From positions 1-64,000 of the forward strand of contig NZ_JAMPKJ010000023.1 in the NCBI RefSeq assembly GCF_039962115.1: DNA of 64,000 bases, read 5' to 3'. The notes under the pieces were generated by a model. It did no database searches. It was not told the origin of the DNA and was given only the letters and a program-made list of their open reading frames with translations. This DNA is from Funiculus sociatus GB2-C1. Its GTDB lineage: Bacteria; Cyanobacteriota; Cyanobacteriia; Cyanobacteriales; FACHB-T130. Positions 37,714-44,889 of this stretch are shown piece by piece (the stretch's first letter is position 1; each line of letters begins with the position of its first letter). The position numbers and the translations under genes were made by a program.

Positions 37714-37791
37714 CGACTGAACTCTAGCCGAGTCATCAATAGGGAACACACGACCAGCCGACAGGTTCTGTAGAGGGACTGTCGGTTTTTT
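37714..37791 (+). ncRNA. Candidate small RNA with own promoter and terminator
   Basis: There is a -10-like box CATACT at 37702-37707, no good -35, and a CRP consensus site upstream. A transcript starting near 37714 would carry a small stem (ACTC/GAGT at about 37721-37733) and an open region AATAGGGAACACACGACC, and would end in a textbook terminator. No open frame fits inside. It lies in a 423-bp spacer between a membrane protein gene and apcD, both on the other strand, so the terminator has no other obvious transcript to serve. I do not recognise it as Yfr1, PsrR1 or another named RNA. Confidence 0.5.
37758..37791 (+). terminator. Strong intrinsic terminator on plus strand
   Basis: Perfect 7-bp stem CCGACAG/CTGTCGG with a 14-base loop, followed directly by TTTTTT. 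No plus-strand coding gene ends upstream of it. Confidence 0.85.
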
Positions 37792-37938
37792 GTTTGTAAT
37801 TTTAGCAATCCAGATTAGCAATCGAGGCGATAGGGAATTCTGGGAATGGGCAACTTTTTATCGCCTATCACCAGAATTACCTATCGCCTCCCTACTACGC
37901 TTGTCGCCTACTTGGGCTAAGGGCTAAAAACGCTAGAA

Positions 37939-38424
37939 TTAAGACATGGCTTGAATGATGTAATCAAAGTAGGGAGCAGCAGCGATCGCATCTTCCTCTC
38001 CCAATAAGTCAAGAGATGCTTTTTTCAAGCAACGGATTGACTCAACCATGCCTGGAACAGGCACGCCGAGGGAGTTATACATTTCCCGCACACCAATCAA
38101 ACCAATTTTTTCAATCGGTTCTTTATCACCCGCAAGAACTCCGTAGGTGATTAGACGCAAGTACCAGCCATAATCGCGCAGGCATAGCGCCCGTTGGCGC
38201 TCCCCGTAAGCATTACCGCCAGGGGCGATAAAGTCAGGGCGTTTCTGCCAGAGTTGCTTGCTGGCTTCTTGAACAATTTTTTTCTCATTTTCGGCTAGCG
38301 TGGCAGCAATCCGCGTCCGCTGTAGCCCAGTTTCCAAAAATTCTTTGATGCTCTTGAGTTCGCCGCTGCTGGGATAACGCAGTTCGTCGTCGGCTTTAAG
38401 AATAACTTGGCTTATTACACTCAT
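37939..38424 (-). CDS. apcD: Allophycocyanin-B alpha subunit
   Basis: The 161-residue protein is a phycobiliprotein of the phycobilisome core. The start ATG at 38424 gives [18 protein letters not shown], the standard ApcD opening; the frame runs on to 38478, but those 18 residues do not belong. Cys81 in [13 protein letters not shown] binds phycocyanobilin. The sequence ([18 protein letters not shown] and the ending [11 protein letters not shown]) is ApcD rather than ApcA or ApcB. ApcD is a far-red terminal emitter that passes energy, mainly to photosystem I and in state transitions. As is usual for apcD, it lies outside the apcABC operon. Confidence 0.95.
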   Translation of the reverse strand: MSVISQVILKADDELRYPSSGELKSIKEFLETGLQRTRIAATLAENEKKIVQEASKQLWQKRPDFIAPGGNAYGERQRALCLRDYGWYLRLITYGVLAGDKEPIEKIGLIGVREMYNSLGVPVPGMVESIRCLKKASLDLLGEEDAIAAAPYFDYIIQAMS

Positions 38425-38499
38425 GGTATTGGGATATATCGGGATATCATTCGTTAGTTTAACGACTTGGTGGGACACAAATAAAGGGAAGGAAATACT

Positions 38500-39915
38500 A
38501 TGTCACTAACAAAAGTGCTAGATACTGGTGCCAACGGGGCTAATGAAGCTCAGTGGAAACAAGGTGAATTGGTAGAAGCAGTCATTAGCGATCTCACTGA
38601 TAGCGGTGAAGGAGTGGGACGAATCGGCGACAGAGTGGTATTTGTAGCAGATACTGTTCCCGGCGATCGCGTCCTGGTTCGATTAGTACGAGTCAAACCC
38701 CAATACGCTCATGGTAAGCTGCACGAGATACTAGAAGCGTCCGCTTCGCGCATCCGCCCTGGCTGTATCGTCGCCGATAAGTGCGGCGGTTGTCAGTGGC
38801 AACATATTAACTATGAGTTTCAGCTTGAAGCCAAGCGCAATCAAGTAGTTCAAGCCCTACAACGCATCGGCGGATTCAACCAGCCACCAGTCGATCCCCT
38901 CTTGGCAGCTGAATCTCCTTTGGGTTATCGCAACAAAGCCACCTATCCCCTCAAAAGGTCATCCACAGGTCAAGTACAAACAGGATACTACCAAAAAGGC
39001 AGCCACCACCTGATTAACCTGAATCAGTGTCCAGTGCAAGATCCCCGCTTAAATCCCCTGCTTGCTGAAGTCAAGCAAGACATCCAAAAACGGGGTTGGG
39101 GAATTTACGACGAAAAACTGCACCGGGGGAAAGTGCGTCACCTATCCCTGCGGATTGGACGACGCACTGGTGAAATATTGCTGACTTTGGTAGTAAAAGA
39201 CTGGAACTTGGTGGATATTGAGGCTCAAGCGCAAGAATGGCTAACTCGCTATCCGCAGTTAGTGGGTGTCTCGCTGAATCTCAACCCAGACCGCACAAAT
39301 GCCATTTTTGGGACAGAAACTCGTTCTATTGCTGGTCAGTCTTACTTGTGCGAGGAATTCGCTGGCTTACAGTTCCAGGTGCGCCCGGATACATTTTTCC
39401 AGGTGTATACAGAGCAAGCTGAAAAATTGTTGCAGGTCATTATAGACCAGTTGAATCTGCAAGGCAACGAGGTGCTAGTTGATGCCTACTGCGGCATTGG
39501 CACCTTAACTCTACCCTTGGCGCAGCGGGTGCGGCAAGCAATTGGCTTGGAGGTGCAGCCAGAAGCAGTTGAACAAGCTACTCTGAATGCTCAGTTGAAT
39601 AATATTACCAATGCGACGTTTCAGGCGGGAGCGGTGGAGACATTACTACCACAGCTAGATGTCACGCCGGATATTGTGTTAATTGATCCCCCGCGCCAGG
39701 GATGCGATCGCGCTGTACTCGAAACCCTCCTCAAAACTAAGCCCCGCCAGATTGTCTACGTCAGTTGTAAACCTGCTACCCTAGCCCGCGACCTCAAATT
39801 ATTGTCTCAAGGAAATAGCGACTATCAATTAACCCGCGTACAACCCGCTGACTTCTTCCCGCAAACGTCTCACGTCGAGTGCGCCGCCTTCTTGGTACTA
39901 AGCGATCCCACCTAA
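38500..39915 (+). CDS. rlmD: 23S rRNA (uracil-C5)-methyltransferase RlmD/RumA family
   Basis: The 471-residue protein has an N-terminal TRAM RNA-binding domain (about 20-78, [25 protein letters not shown]), then the iron-sulfur cysteines ([14 protein letters not shown] and a later QCPVQDP). The C-terminal methyltransferase domain has [32 protein letters not shown] and the catalytic [14 protein letters not shown]. These are the RumA family features; the family methylates U747 or U1939 of 23S rRNA. The exact target cannot be told from the sequence. It is divergent from apcD with a 75-bp spacer. Confidence 0.92.
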   Translation: MSLTKVLDTGANGANEAQWKQGELVEAVISDLTDSGEGVGRIGDRVVFVADTVPGDRVLVRLVRVKPQYAHGKLHEILEASASRIRPGCIVADKCGGCQWQHINYEFQLEAKRNQVVQALQRIGGFNQPPVDPLLAAESPLGYRNKATYPLKRSSTGQVQTGYYQKGSHHLINLNQCPVQDPRLNPLLAEVKQDIQKRGWGIYDEKLHRGKVRHLSLRIGRRTGEILLTLVVKDWNLVDIEAQAQEWLTRYPQLVGVSLNLNPDRTNAIFGTETRSIAGQSYLCEEFAGLQFQVRPDTFFQVYTEQAEKLLQVIIDQLNLQGNEVLVDAYCGIGTLTLPLAQRVRQAIGLEVQPEAVEQATLNAQLNNITNATFQAGAVETLLPQLDVTPDIVLIDPPRQGCDRAVLETLLKTKPRQIVYVSCKPATLARDLKLLSQGNSDYQLTRVQPADFFPQTSHVECAAFLVLSDPT

Positions 39916-39962
39916 CCGAGCTTTTTATTCACCTTAAAGGTAGCTTTTTCCGCAGATTTTGT

Positions 39963-39968
39963 TACAAT
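39963..39968 (+). promoter_or_regulatory. -10 box of structured small RNA
   Basis: TACAAT at 39963-39968 is a good -10 hexamer placed about 4-6 bases before the first hairpin. The -35 region (39940-39945) is poor. Confidence 0.45.
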
Positions 39969-39971
39969 AAA

Positions 39972-40050
39972 GGAGGTGGTTTTCCCTACTACTTATGGGC
40001 TAGAAACCACACCTCTAGAGGTCATAAGGCAAGCGAATTAGTCGCTTTTT
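39972..40050 (+). ncRNA. Candidate structured small RNA, family not recognised
   Basis: The transcript would begin with a strong hairpin (39973-40015: GAGGTGGTTT pairing with AAACCA, a two-base bulge, then CCTC; the loop contains CTACTACTTATGGGCTAG). A linker (TAGAGGTCATAAGGC) follows, then the terminator AAGCGA/TCGCTT and a T run at 40046-40050. It is preceded by TACAAT. No frame in it looks coding. It lies 57 bp after rlmD. Promoter, stable 5' stem and terminator together make a free small RNA likely; a cis role as leader of the downstream gene is less likely because of the terminator. Confidence 0.6.
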
Positions 40051-40090
40051 GTTGGCAAACTTGCCAAAACCAGCAGCGAACCAACAAAAA
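40046..40090. repeat. 10-bp perfect inverted repeat overlapping terminator
   Basis: TTTTTGTTGG at 40046-40055 and CCAACAAAAA at 40081-40090 are perfect complements. The 25-base loop holds a second small stem GGCAA/TTGCC. The left arm includes the T run of the small RNA terminator, so the two structures would exclude each other. Confidence 0.65.
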
Positions 40091-40097
40091 TGCAATT

Positions 40098-40123
40098 AAT
40101 CTCATGTTAATAAAAATGAGATT
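40098..40123. repeat. Third hairpin of the 40-kb structured region
   Basis: AATCTCAT and ATGAGATT form a perfect 8-bp stem with a 10-base loop, eight bases after the preceding inverted repeat. No coding frame uses it. Confidence 0.5.
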
Positions 40124-40345
40124 ACCACGCTTTGCATAGGAAATTCAAAGCTTGTGGCGTAGGTGTATAAAGCCTGGACATCATCTCGAAGATACCTATG
40201 ATGCTGTTTCTTCCCTTACGAAAAGATGAGTCCAAAACTACAAGCCTCAAAACTTACAAGTTTCAAAGGTGTATAGTGCTAACGCGCATACCCGTCAGGA
40301 TCGGACTGTTAATTCTATTGAATGAAAGTCTAGAGGTTTTTTTGA

Positions 40346-40795
40346 GTGATTGCTATCTCACAGCGTCCGATGGGACGAACTTCGGGCATGATTAGCTTCG
40401 CTTCTACCCTCTATCTTTGCCCCGTTCTGGATCTGCTGCTAGCAGAGATTCCCGAAAGGTGGCAAGCGGAAGTTAGACTAGGGCTGCAAGAAGCGCTAGT
40501 CAATGCGGCGAAACACGGGAATAAGCTAGATCCTAGTAAAACGGTTTCGGTACGCTTTTCGGTGGTAGAAGGTCAGTATTGGTGGGTAATCTCAGACGAA
40601 GGAGTGGGCTTTTCTCCTCCCTGTGACTGCCGTTGCGATCCCGAAGAATTCCTCCCTCACGACGAGTCTGAAAGCGGTAGAGGGATGTGTATCCTCCACC
40701 AAATCTTCGATCAAGTTCACTGGAACAATCAGGGAACGGAACTGAGACTCTGCAAGCAAGTCAAAAATCGCTTCCGCAACCCTCTGATTTGGTAA
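40346..40795 (+). CDS. Anti-sigma factor / RsbW-like serine kinase
   Basis: The 149-residue protein is a single GHKL ATPase domain (HATPase_c_2). The N box is LGLQEALVNAAKHGNKL, the G1 box is ISDEGVGFSPP, and the G2-like box is SESGRGMCILHQIFDQV. Proteins of this type bind a sigma factor or phosphorylate an anti-sigma antagonist in partner-switching systems; an STAS partner is not adjacent. An unusual short insert CDCRCDPEEF with two Cys follows the G1 box, a feature I associate with cyanobacterial members. The start is GTG at 40346; the ATG eight codons on is an alternative. It ends at a convergent bidirectional terminator. Confidence 0.87.
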   Translation: MIAISQRPMGRTSGMISFASTLYLCPVLDLLLAEIPERWQAEVRLGLQEALVNAAKHGNKLDPSKTVSVRFSVVEGQYWWVISDEGVGFSPPCDCRCDPEEFLPHDESESGRGMCILHQIFDQVHWNNQGTELRLCKQVKNRFRNPLIW

Positions 40796-40797
40796 AA

Positions 40798-40885
40798 AAG
40801 GCAAAAGTAAAAAACAAAAAAATAAGTTTAATAACTAATTTAACTTTTTTGTTTAACTTTTCTTTTTTATCTTTACTTTTGCCTT
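40798..40885. terminator. Bidirectional terminator, 14-bp inverted repeat
   Basis: AAGGCAAAAGTAAA at 40798-40811 is exactly complementary to 40872-40885. It separates two convergent genes and fills almost their whole spacer. The inner part (AAAAAACAAAAAA ... TTTTTTGTTTAA) can also pair, so the RNA from either strand gives a long stem. Confidence 0.75.
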
Positions 40886-40888
40886 CCT

Positions 40889-41164
40889 TTAGCGACCATG
40901 TGTTGGACAAGGCGGTGCTGAGATAGATTTGTCTAGCCATCCGGAAGCCTGCTGAAACCGAACCAAGGCTTCTTCTGGCTGATCTTTCAGGAGAAATACC
41001 AGTGCGGCGGCGGCTTGTTCGCCAGCGCGAACTTTGCGGTTAGACTTGAGACGATGCCAATCATTGGGAGTAATGGCAAGACGTTCTGCTAGGGCTTGAG
41101 CTAGTTCTAAGGTAGTAAATTCGTTCAAAATGGCGGTTTTAGAAAGCTGGCTGGGTTGAGACAT
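40889..41164 (-). CDS. DUF6439 family protein
   Basis: The 91-residue protein carries the conserved cyanobacterial block FTTLELAQALAERLAITPNDWHRLKSNRKVRAGEQAAAALVFLL, which I recognise as DUF6439. It is soluble and helical, and the second half (QPEEALVRFQQASGWLDKSI) looks like a TPR helix pair. The function is unknown. The family is nearly universal in cyanobacteria as a single small gene. Confidence 0.82.
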   Translation of the reverse strand: MSQPSQLSKTAILNEFTTLELAQALAERLAITPNDWHRLKSNRKVRAGEQAAAALVFLLKDQPEEALVRFQQASGWLDKSISAPPCPTHGR

Positions 41165-41314
41165 ACTGTAAAGTTGGTAATTGGTAATGGGTAATTGGGA
41201 AAAGTTAGGAGCCTGGAGTCAAGAGTTGTTAATTTAAAACTCATAACTCAAAACGCGATATATCCCGTCTCCACAAAACCCTTGAAGGTATCGTATTTAT
41301 CCCTACTGTAGTGT

Positions 41315-41677
41315 ATGCCGCCCGAAGCGCCCCTGCCATCGTCCAGCGATGAAGTAGATTTAAGCCAAGAAATCGCAGAAGTTGAGCAAAATCTTGCCCT
41401 CCTCAAAGAACGTTATGCTCAAGTGCAGCAAGACACGCAGCGTCAGGGTGAACTTCAGCAGCGTTTAAACTCTGTGCAGAAAGAATTACGTCGCAACCGA
41501 TCCCAGGAAGTGCAAGCCGAGTTACAGCGCCTCAAACAAGAACTCGAAACCATAGAATTTAACCTAGAAAGCCGTCTATTTTCTTGGGACGCTTTTAAAG
41601 AACCTTTTTGGCAAGCTGTCCGCTTTGCAGGACTGGGCATTGTTGTAGGCTGGATACTAAAGTCCTGTGCTGGATAG
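41315..41677 (+). CDS. Coiled-coil protein with C-terminal membrane anchor
   Basis: The 120-residue protein has a long coiled coil (about 14-87, with repeated Leu, Gln and Arg; ELQQRLNSVQKELRRN). An FSWDAFKEPFWQAVRF stretch follows, then one C-terminal membrane helix (AGLGIVVGWILKSC). It resembles tail-anchored cyanobacterial hypothetical proteins. It precedes asnS by 24 bp on the same strand and so is probably cotranscribed with it, though a functional link is not implied. Confidence 0.75.
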   Translation: MPPEAPLPSSSDEVDLSQEIAEVEQNLALLKERYAQVQQDTQRQGELQQRLNSVQKELRRNRSQEVQAELQRLKQELETIEFNLESRLFSWDAFKEPFWQAVRFAGLGIVVGWILKSCAG

Positions 41678-41701
41678 ATTGGTTTTGGGCGAGGTAGAAA
41701 T

Positions 41702-43090
41702 ATGGTGAAGCGGATTGTAGATATTTTACGAAATGGTCAACCTGAAGAATCTGTCACAGTTCAGGGCTGGGTACGCACGAAACGGGAATCGAAGGAATTT
41801 GCCTTTCTGGAAGTCAATGATGGCTCATCAATGGCTAACCTGCAAGTTGTACTCAATCAGGATCTGCCAAACTACGCCGAGGTAATTAAGCAGCTAAATA
41901 CGGGTGCATCCGTAGAAATTGCTGGGGTGCTAGTACCTTCTCTGGGGAAAGGACAGCGGATTGAGTTAAAGGCCCAAACGGTGAAAGTCTACGGGGAGGC
42001 TGATCCCGAAAGTTATCCCCTGCAAAAGAAACGCCACTCGTTTGAGTTTTTGCGGACAATTGGACACTTGCGATCGCGTACTAATTCCTTTGGCGCAGTT
42101 TTCCGCGTCCGCAACGCCTGCTCTTACGCCATCCACCAATTTTTTCAAGAGCGGGGATTCCTCTGGATTCACACTCCCATCATCAGCGCTAGCGACTGTG
42201 AAGGCGCGGGAGAGATGTTTACCGTCACCAGCCTCAACCTGAAGAATGTCCCCCGCACAGAGGCTCAAGAGGTCGATTACAGCCAAGATTTCTTCGGTCG
42301 TCCCGCTTACCTCACCGTCAGCGGACAACTGGAAGCCGAAGTTATGGCGATGGCTTTTAGCAATGTATACACTTTTGGCCCCACTTTCCGGGCAGAAAAC
42401 TCTAACACTTCTCGCCACTTGGCAGAATTTTGGATGGTGGAGCCTGAGATGGCTTTTTGCGACTTGGAAGGCGATATGGATTTAGCCGAAGCCTTCCTGA
42501 AGCACATTTTCAAGTATGTGATGGAAACTTGCCCAGAAGACATGGAGTTTTTCAATCAGCGAATTGATAACTCCGTTCTCGCCACCGCTGAAAATATTAT
42601 CAATAACCAGTTTGAGCGCCTGACTTATACGGATGCGATCGCGCTCCTTGAAAAAACTGATAAAACCTTTGAGTATCCCGTCAAATGGGGCTTGGATTTG
42701 CAGTCAGAACACGAACGTTATCTGGCAGAAGAAGTATTCAAGAAACCCGTCATCCTCACCGATTACCCAACAGAAATAAAAGCCTTTTATATGCGCCTAA
42801 ACGACGACGAAAAAACCGTTCGGGCGATGGATATCCTCGCTCCAAAAATAGGCGAAATTATTGGTGGTTCGCAGCGAGAAGAACGTTTGGAAGTTTTACA
42901 GCGCCGAATAGAAGCTCAAGGTTTAAATCCGGCTGATTATTGGTGGTATCTCGACTTACGCCGATACGGAACTGTACCTCATGCTGGCTTTGGTTTAGGC
43001 TTTGAAAGATTGGTGCAATTTATGACCGGAATGGGCAATATCCGAGATGTAATTCCTTTCCCACGTGCGCCTTTGACTGTGGATTTTTAA
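41702..43090 (+). CDS. asnS: Asparaginyl-tRNA synthetase
   Basis: This 462-residue class IIb enzyme charges tRNA-Asn. The N-terminal OB-fold (about 17-100, [24 protein letters not shown]) binds the anticodon. The catalytic core has motif 2 ([24 protein letters not shown]) and motif 3 ([27 protein letters not shown]). [13 protein letters not shown] is characteristic of AsnRS rather than AspRS. The start is ATG 41702 after GGCGAGGT. The gene is complete and of normal length. Confidence 0.97.
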   Translation: MVKRIVDILRNGQPEESVTVQGWVRTKRESKEFAFLEVNDGSSMANLQVVLNQDLPNYAEVIKQLNTGASVEIAGVLVPSLGKGQRIELKAQTVKVYGEADPESYPLQKKRHSFEFLRTIGHLRSRTNSFGAVFRVRNACSYAIHQFFQERGFLWIHTPIISASDCEGAGEMFTVTSLNLKNVPRTEAQEVDYSQDFFGRPAYLTVSGQLEAEVMAMAFSNVYTFGPTFRAENSNTSRHLAEFWMVEPEMAFCDLEGDMDLAEAFLKHIFKYVMETCPEDMEFFNQRIDNSVLATAENIINNQFERLTYTDAIALLEKTDKTFEYPVKWGLDLQSEHERYLAEEVFKKPVILTDYPTEIKAFYMRLNDDEKTVRAMDILAPKIGEIIGGSQREERLEVLQRRIEAQGLNPADYWWYLDLRRYGTVPHAGFGLGFERLVQFMTGMGNIRDVIPFPRAPLTVDF

Positions 43091-43110
43091 GCAGTAGCTG
43101 CAATAATTCT

Positions 43111-43727
43111 TATTGCCGAAAACGTAACTACTCTCAGGTAGAGGATAAATTTAACCTCACGCAAGCAGACAGCGACGAATTTTTCTCTGAATAGTTTGAG
43201 GGTTTGCCTGAAATTACCGACCAGGAAACAGAAACCTTGGATAGGGGAAAAAAAGATACTACTACCACAGGAAAGGAGGGCCTTTAGCGGAAGGAGCCGT
43301 TAATTTAATGGTTTTGTCTCCGCTACTGGAACTCGGTGGTTTTTACGATTATCCCTTTACAAGAAGTGCGGAACCAACGGTACAAATCTCCGTTGAAGAC
43401 AAAGAGGAAATCTATCGGGGACGTATTGATGTTTTAGTGCTACAAGAGCAATTATGGGTTTTGGTAGTTGAGTCGAAGCGTACAAACTTCGCGTTCTCTT
43501 AGGCAATACCGCAGGCTCTAACCTATATGATGGCTAGTCCCAATTCTGACAGACCAACTTTTGGAATGGTGACTAATGGCGAAACTTTCATGTTCATAAA
43601 GTTGGTTAAACAAGGCAAACCGCAGTATGCTTTGTCAGATGATTTCTCCCTCTACCGTTGTCGCAATCAATTGTATGATGTAGTGCGGGTGTTAAGACGA
43701 AGTGGGAGAGCGATCGCGCATTCCTGA
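43111..43727 (+). pseudogene. Decayed type I restriction HsdR_N-like protein
   Basis: The reading frame can be followed from about 43111 (FNLTQADSDEFFSE) to a stop at 43727, but it is broken three times. There is a TAG at 43192-43194, a frameshift near 43240-43255 (before KRYYYHRKGG), and a TAG at 43500-43502 after ESKRTNFAFS. Rejoined, it gives PLLELGGFYDYPF, the PD-(D/E)XK-like segment RGRIDVLVLQEQLWVLVVESKR, and YALSDDFSLYRCRNQLYDVVRVLRR. This is a small cyanobacterial family with a type I restriction R-subunit N-terminal domain. It is a pseudogene, not two small genes. The 43728-43904 spacer after it holds nothing I can name. Confidence 0.8.
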
Positions 43728-43904
43728 TTCGCTTGGTTTTAGGCTCAAGATTTACGACTGGCGGACGTTTGTGAGCCTCAGCCGAACAATGAACTGTGGT
43801 TTAAAGCAAAATGTTTTAAATCGTAGATATAGCAATTTGTTTATGGCTGGTGAACGCCCATAAAACCGATAAATTTATCGAAACCGGGTTAAAACACAGC
43901 ATTT

Positions 43905-44621
43905 TTACAACTGTAAATTAACTGGATCGCGTTGTCGCCGATAGTGTAAAAAAACTTCCTGTTCAATTGTATGAACTGACAATAATTCCAGACGAGGTGC
44001 CAAATCTGGCAAAAATCCCGAACCTTCCACAGGTGTAGGCGCTGTTGCACCCCCCAGAATCACCGGACACACAGTTAGCCACAATTCATCGATCAAATCA
44101 GCTGCAAACAGTGATGCTACCAGTTCCCCGCCCCCCAAAACAGCCAAATTTTGCAAACCCAACTCCGAAAACTGGGCAAAAGTAGCAATCCAGTTGAATC
44201 CCTCTCTTGTCACCTCAACCACCAACACCCGCTCAAATTCTGCGCGTCCTTCCCAGCGTCTAGCACCAGCATCTGTCGTAAGCAACCATCGGGGTACAGG
44301 TTGACGAAAAAAGCGCCATTCGGGATCTAAATCCCCTAAAGAGGAGCAAACAATTTGCACAGGCTGCGGCGATTTGCCACACTGTAGTCGTAAGGTGAGC
44401 AGTTCTGGATTAGAAACGCTCAATGTTGTCCCATAAGCGCGGAGAGTACCTGCACCAAACAAAACGCCATCAGCTTGAGAAACTTGTTTTTCCAAGTGAA
44501 TGCGATCGCTACCAGAAGAAAACCTTGCGCGATCGCGCCGCACATCCGCAATCTTGCCATCAGCACTCATAGCTAAAACAACCGTCGTCGAAGGGCGTTT
44601 CCCGGCAAGATTTGCAGTCAT
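43905..44621 (-). CDS. RibD C-terminal domain reductase
   Basis: The 238-residue protein is a stand-alone RibD_C / dihydrofolate-reductase-like domain: TTVVLAMSADGKIAD at the start, DGVLFGAGTLRAYG, a central LLTTDAGARRW, and LAVLGGGELVASLFAADLIDELWLTVCPVILGG. In riboflavin synthesis this domain reduces the ribose of the pyrimidine intermediate with NADPH. There is no deaminase domain attached. Many such stand-alone proteins are of unknown exact substrate. The 268-bp spacer to the next gene contains divergent promoters. Confidence 0.87.
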   Translation of the reverse strand: MTANLAGKRPSTTVVLAMSADGKIADVRRDRARFSSGSDRIHLEKQVSQADGVLFGAGTLRAYGTTLSVSNPELLTLRLQCGKSPQPVQIVCSSLGDLDPEWRFFRQPVPRWLLTTDAGARRWEGRAEFERVLVVEVTREGFNWIATFAQFSELGLQNLAVLGGGELVASLFAADLIDELWLTVCPVILGGATAPTPVEGSGFLPDLAPRLELLSVHTIEQEVFLHYRRQRDPVNLQL

Positions 44622-44889
44622 GGCTGCTGAAGGCGATAAAATAATTAATTTTACATTAATTATTTTTTATACTGAGGTATTTGGTGTAGAAATTCTGCAA
44701 AGTCAACCTCCCCAGGCTATACGAGAATCAAAGAACCGTTCTAGGATGTAATGGATCTGTCAGAAAGTATCGCTTGCCCGACACGATTAACCAAGAAAAA
44801 AAGTAGGCTAATCAATACCCCATTCTGGCAAGGTGAGTTATTTATAGTTGTTACAGCTTGGGTTTTACACCTCAAATTAGAGACTTCCT

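Noticed and set aside
38425-38478. 18-residue extension of ApcD
   Set aside because: Phycobiliprotein alpha subunits begin at MSVISQ; the extra residues overlap the promoter region.
39879-40139. 86-codon frame after rlmD
   Set aside because: It overlaps rlmD out of frame and runs through the hairpins of the small RNA locus.
43308-43727. Two separate small genes after asnS
   Set aside because: They are in the same frame, separated only by a TAG, and together give one known protein family.
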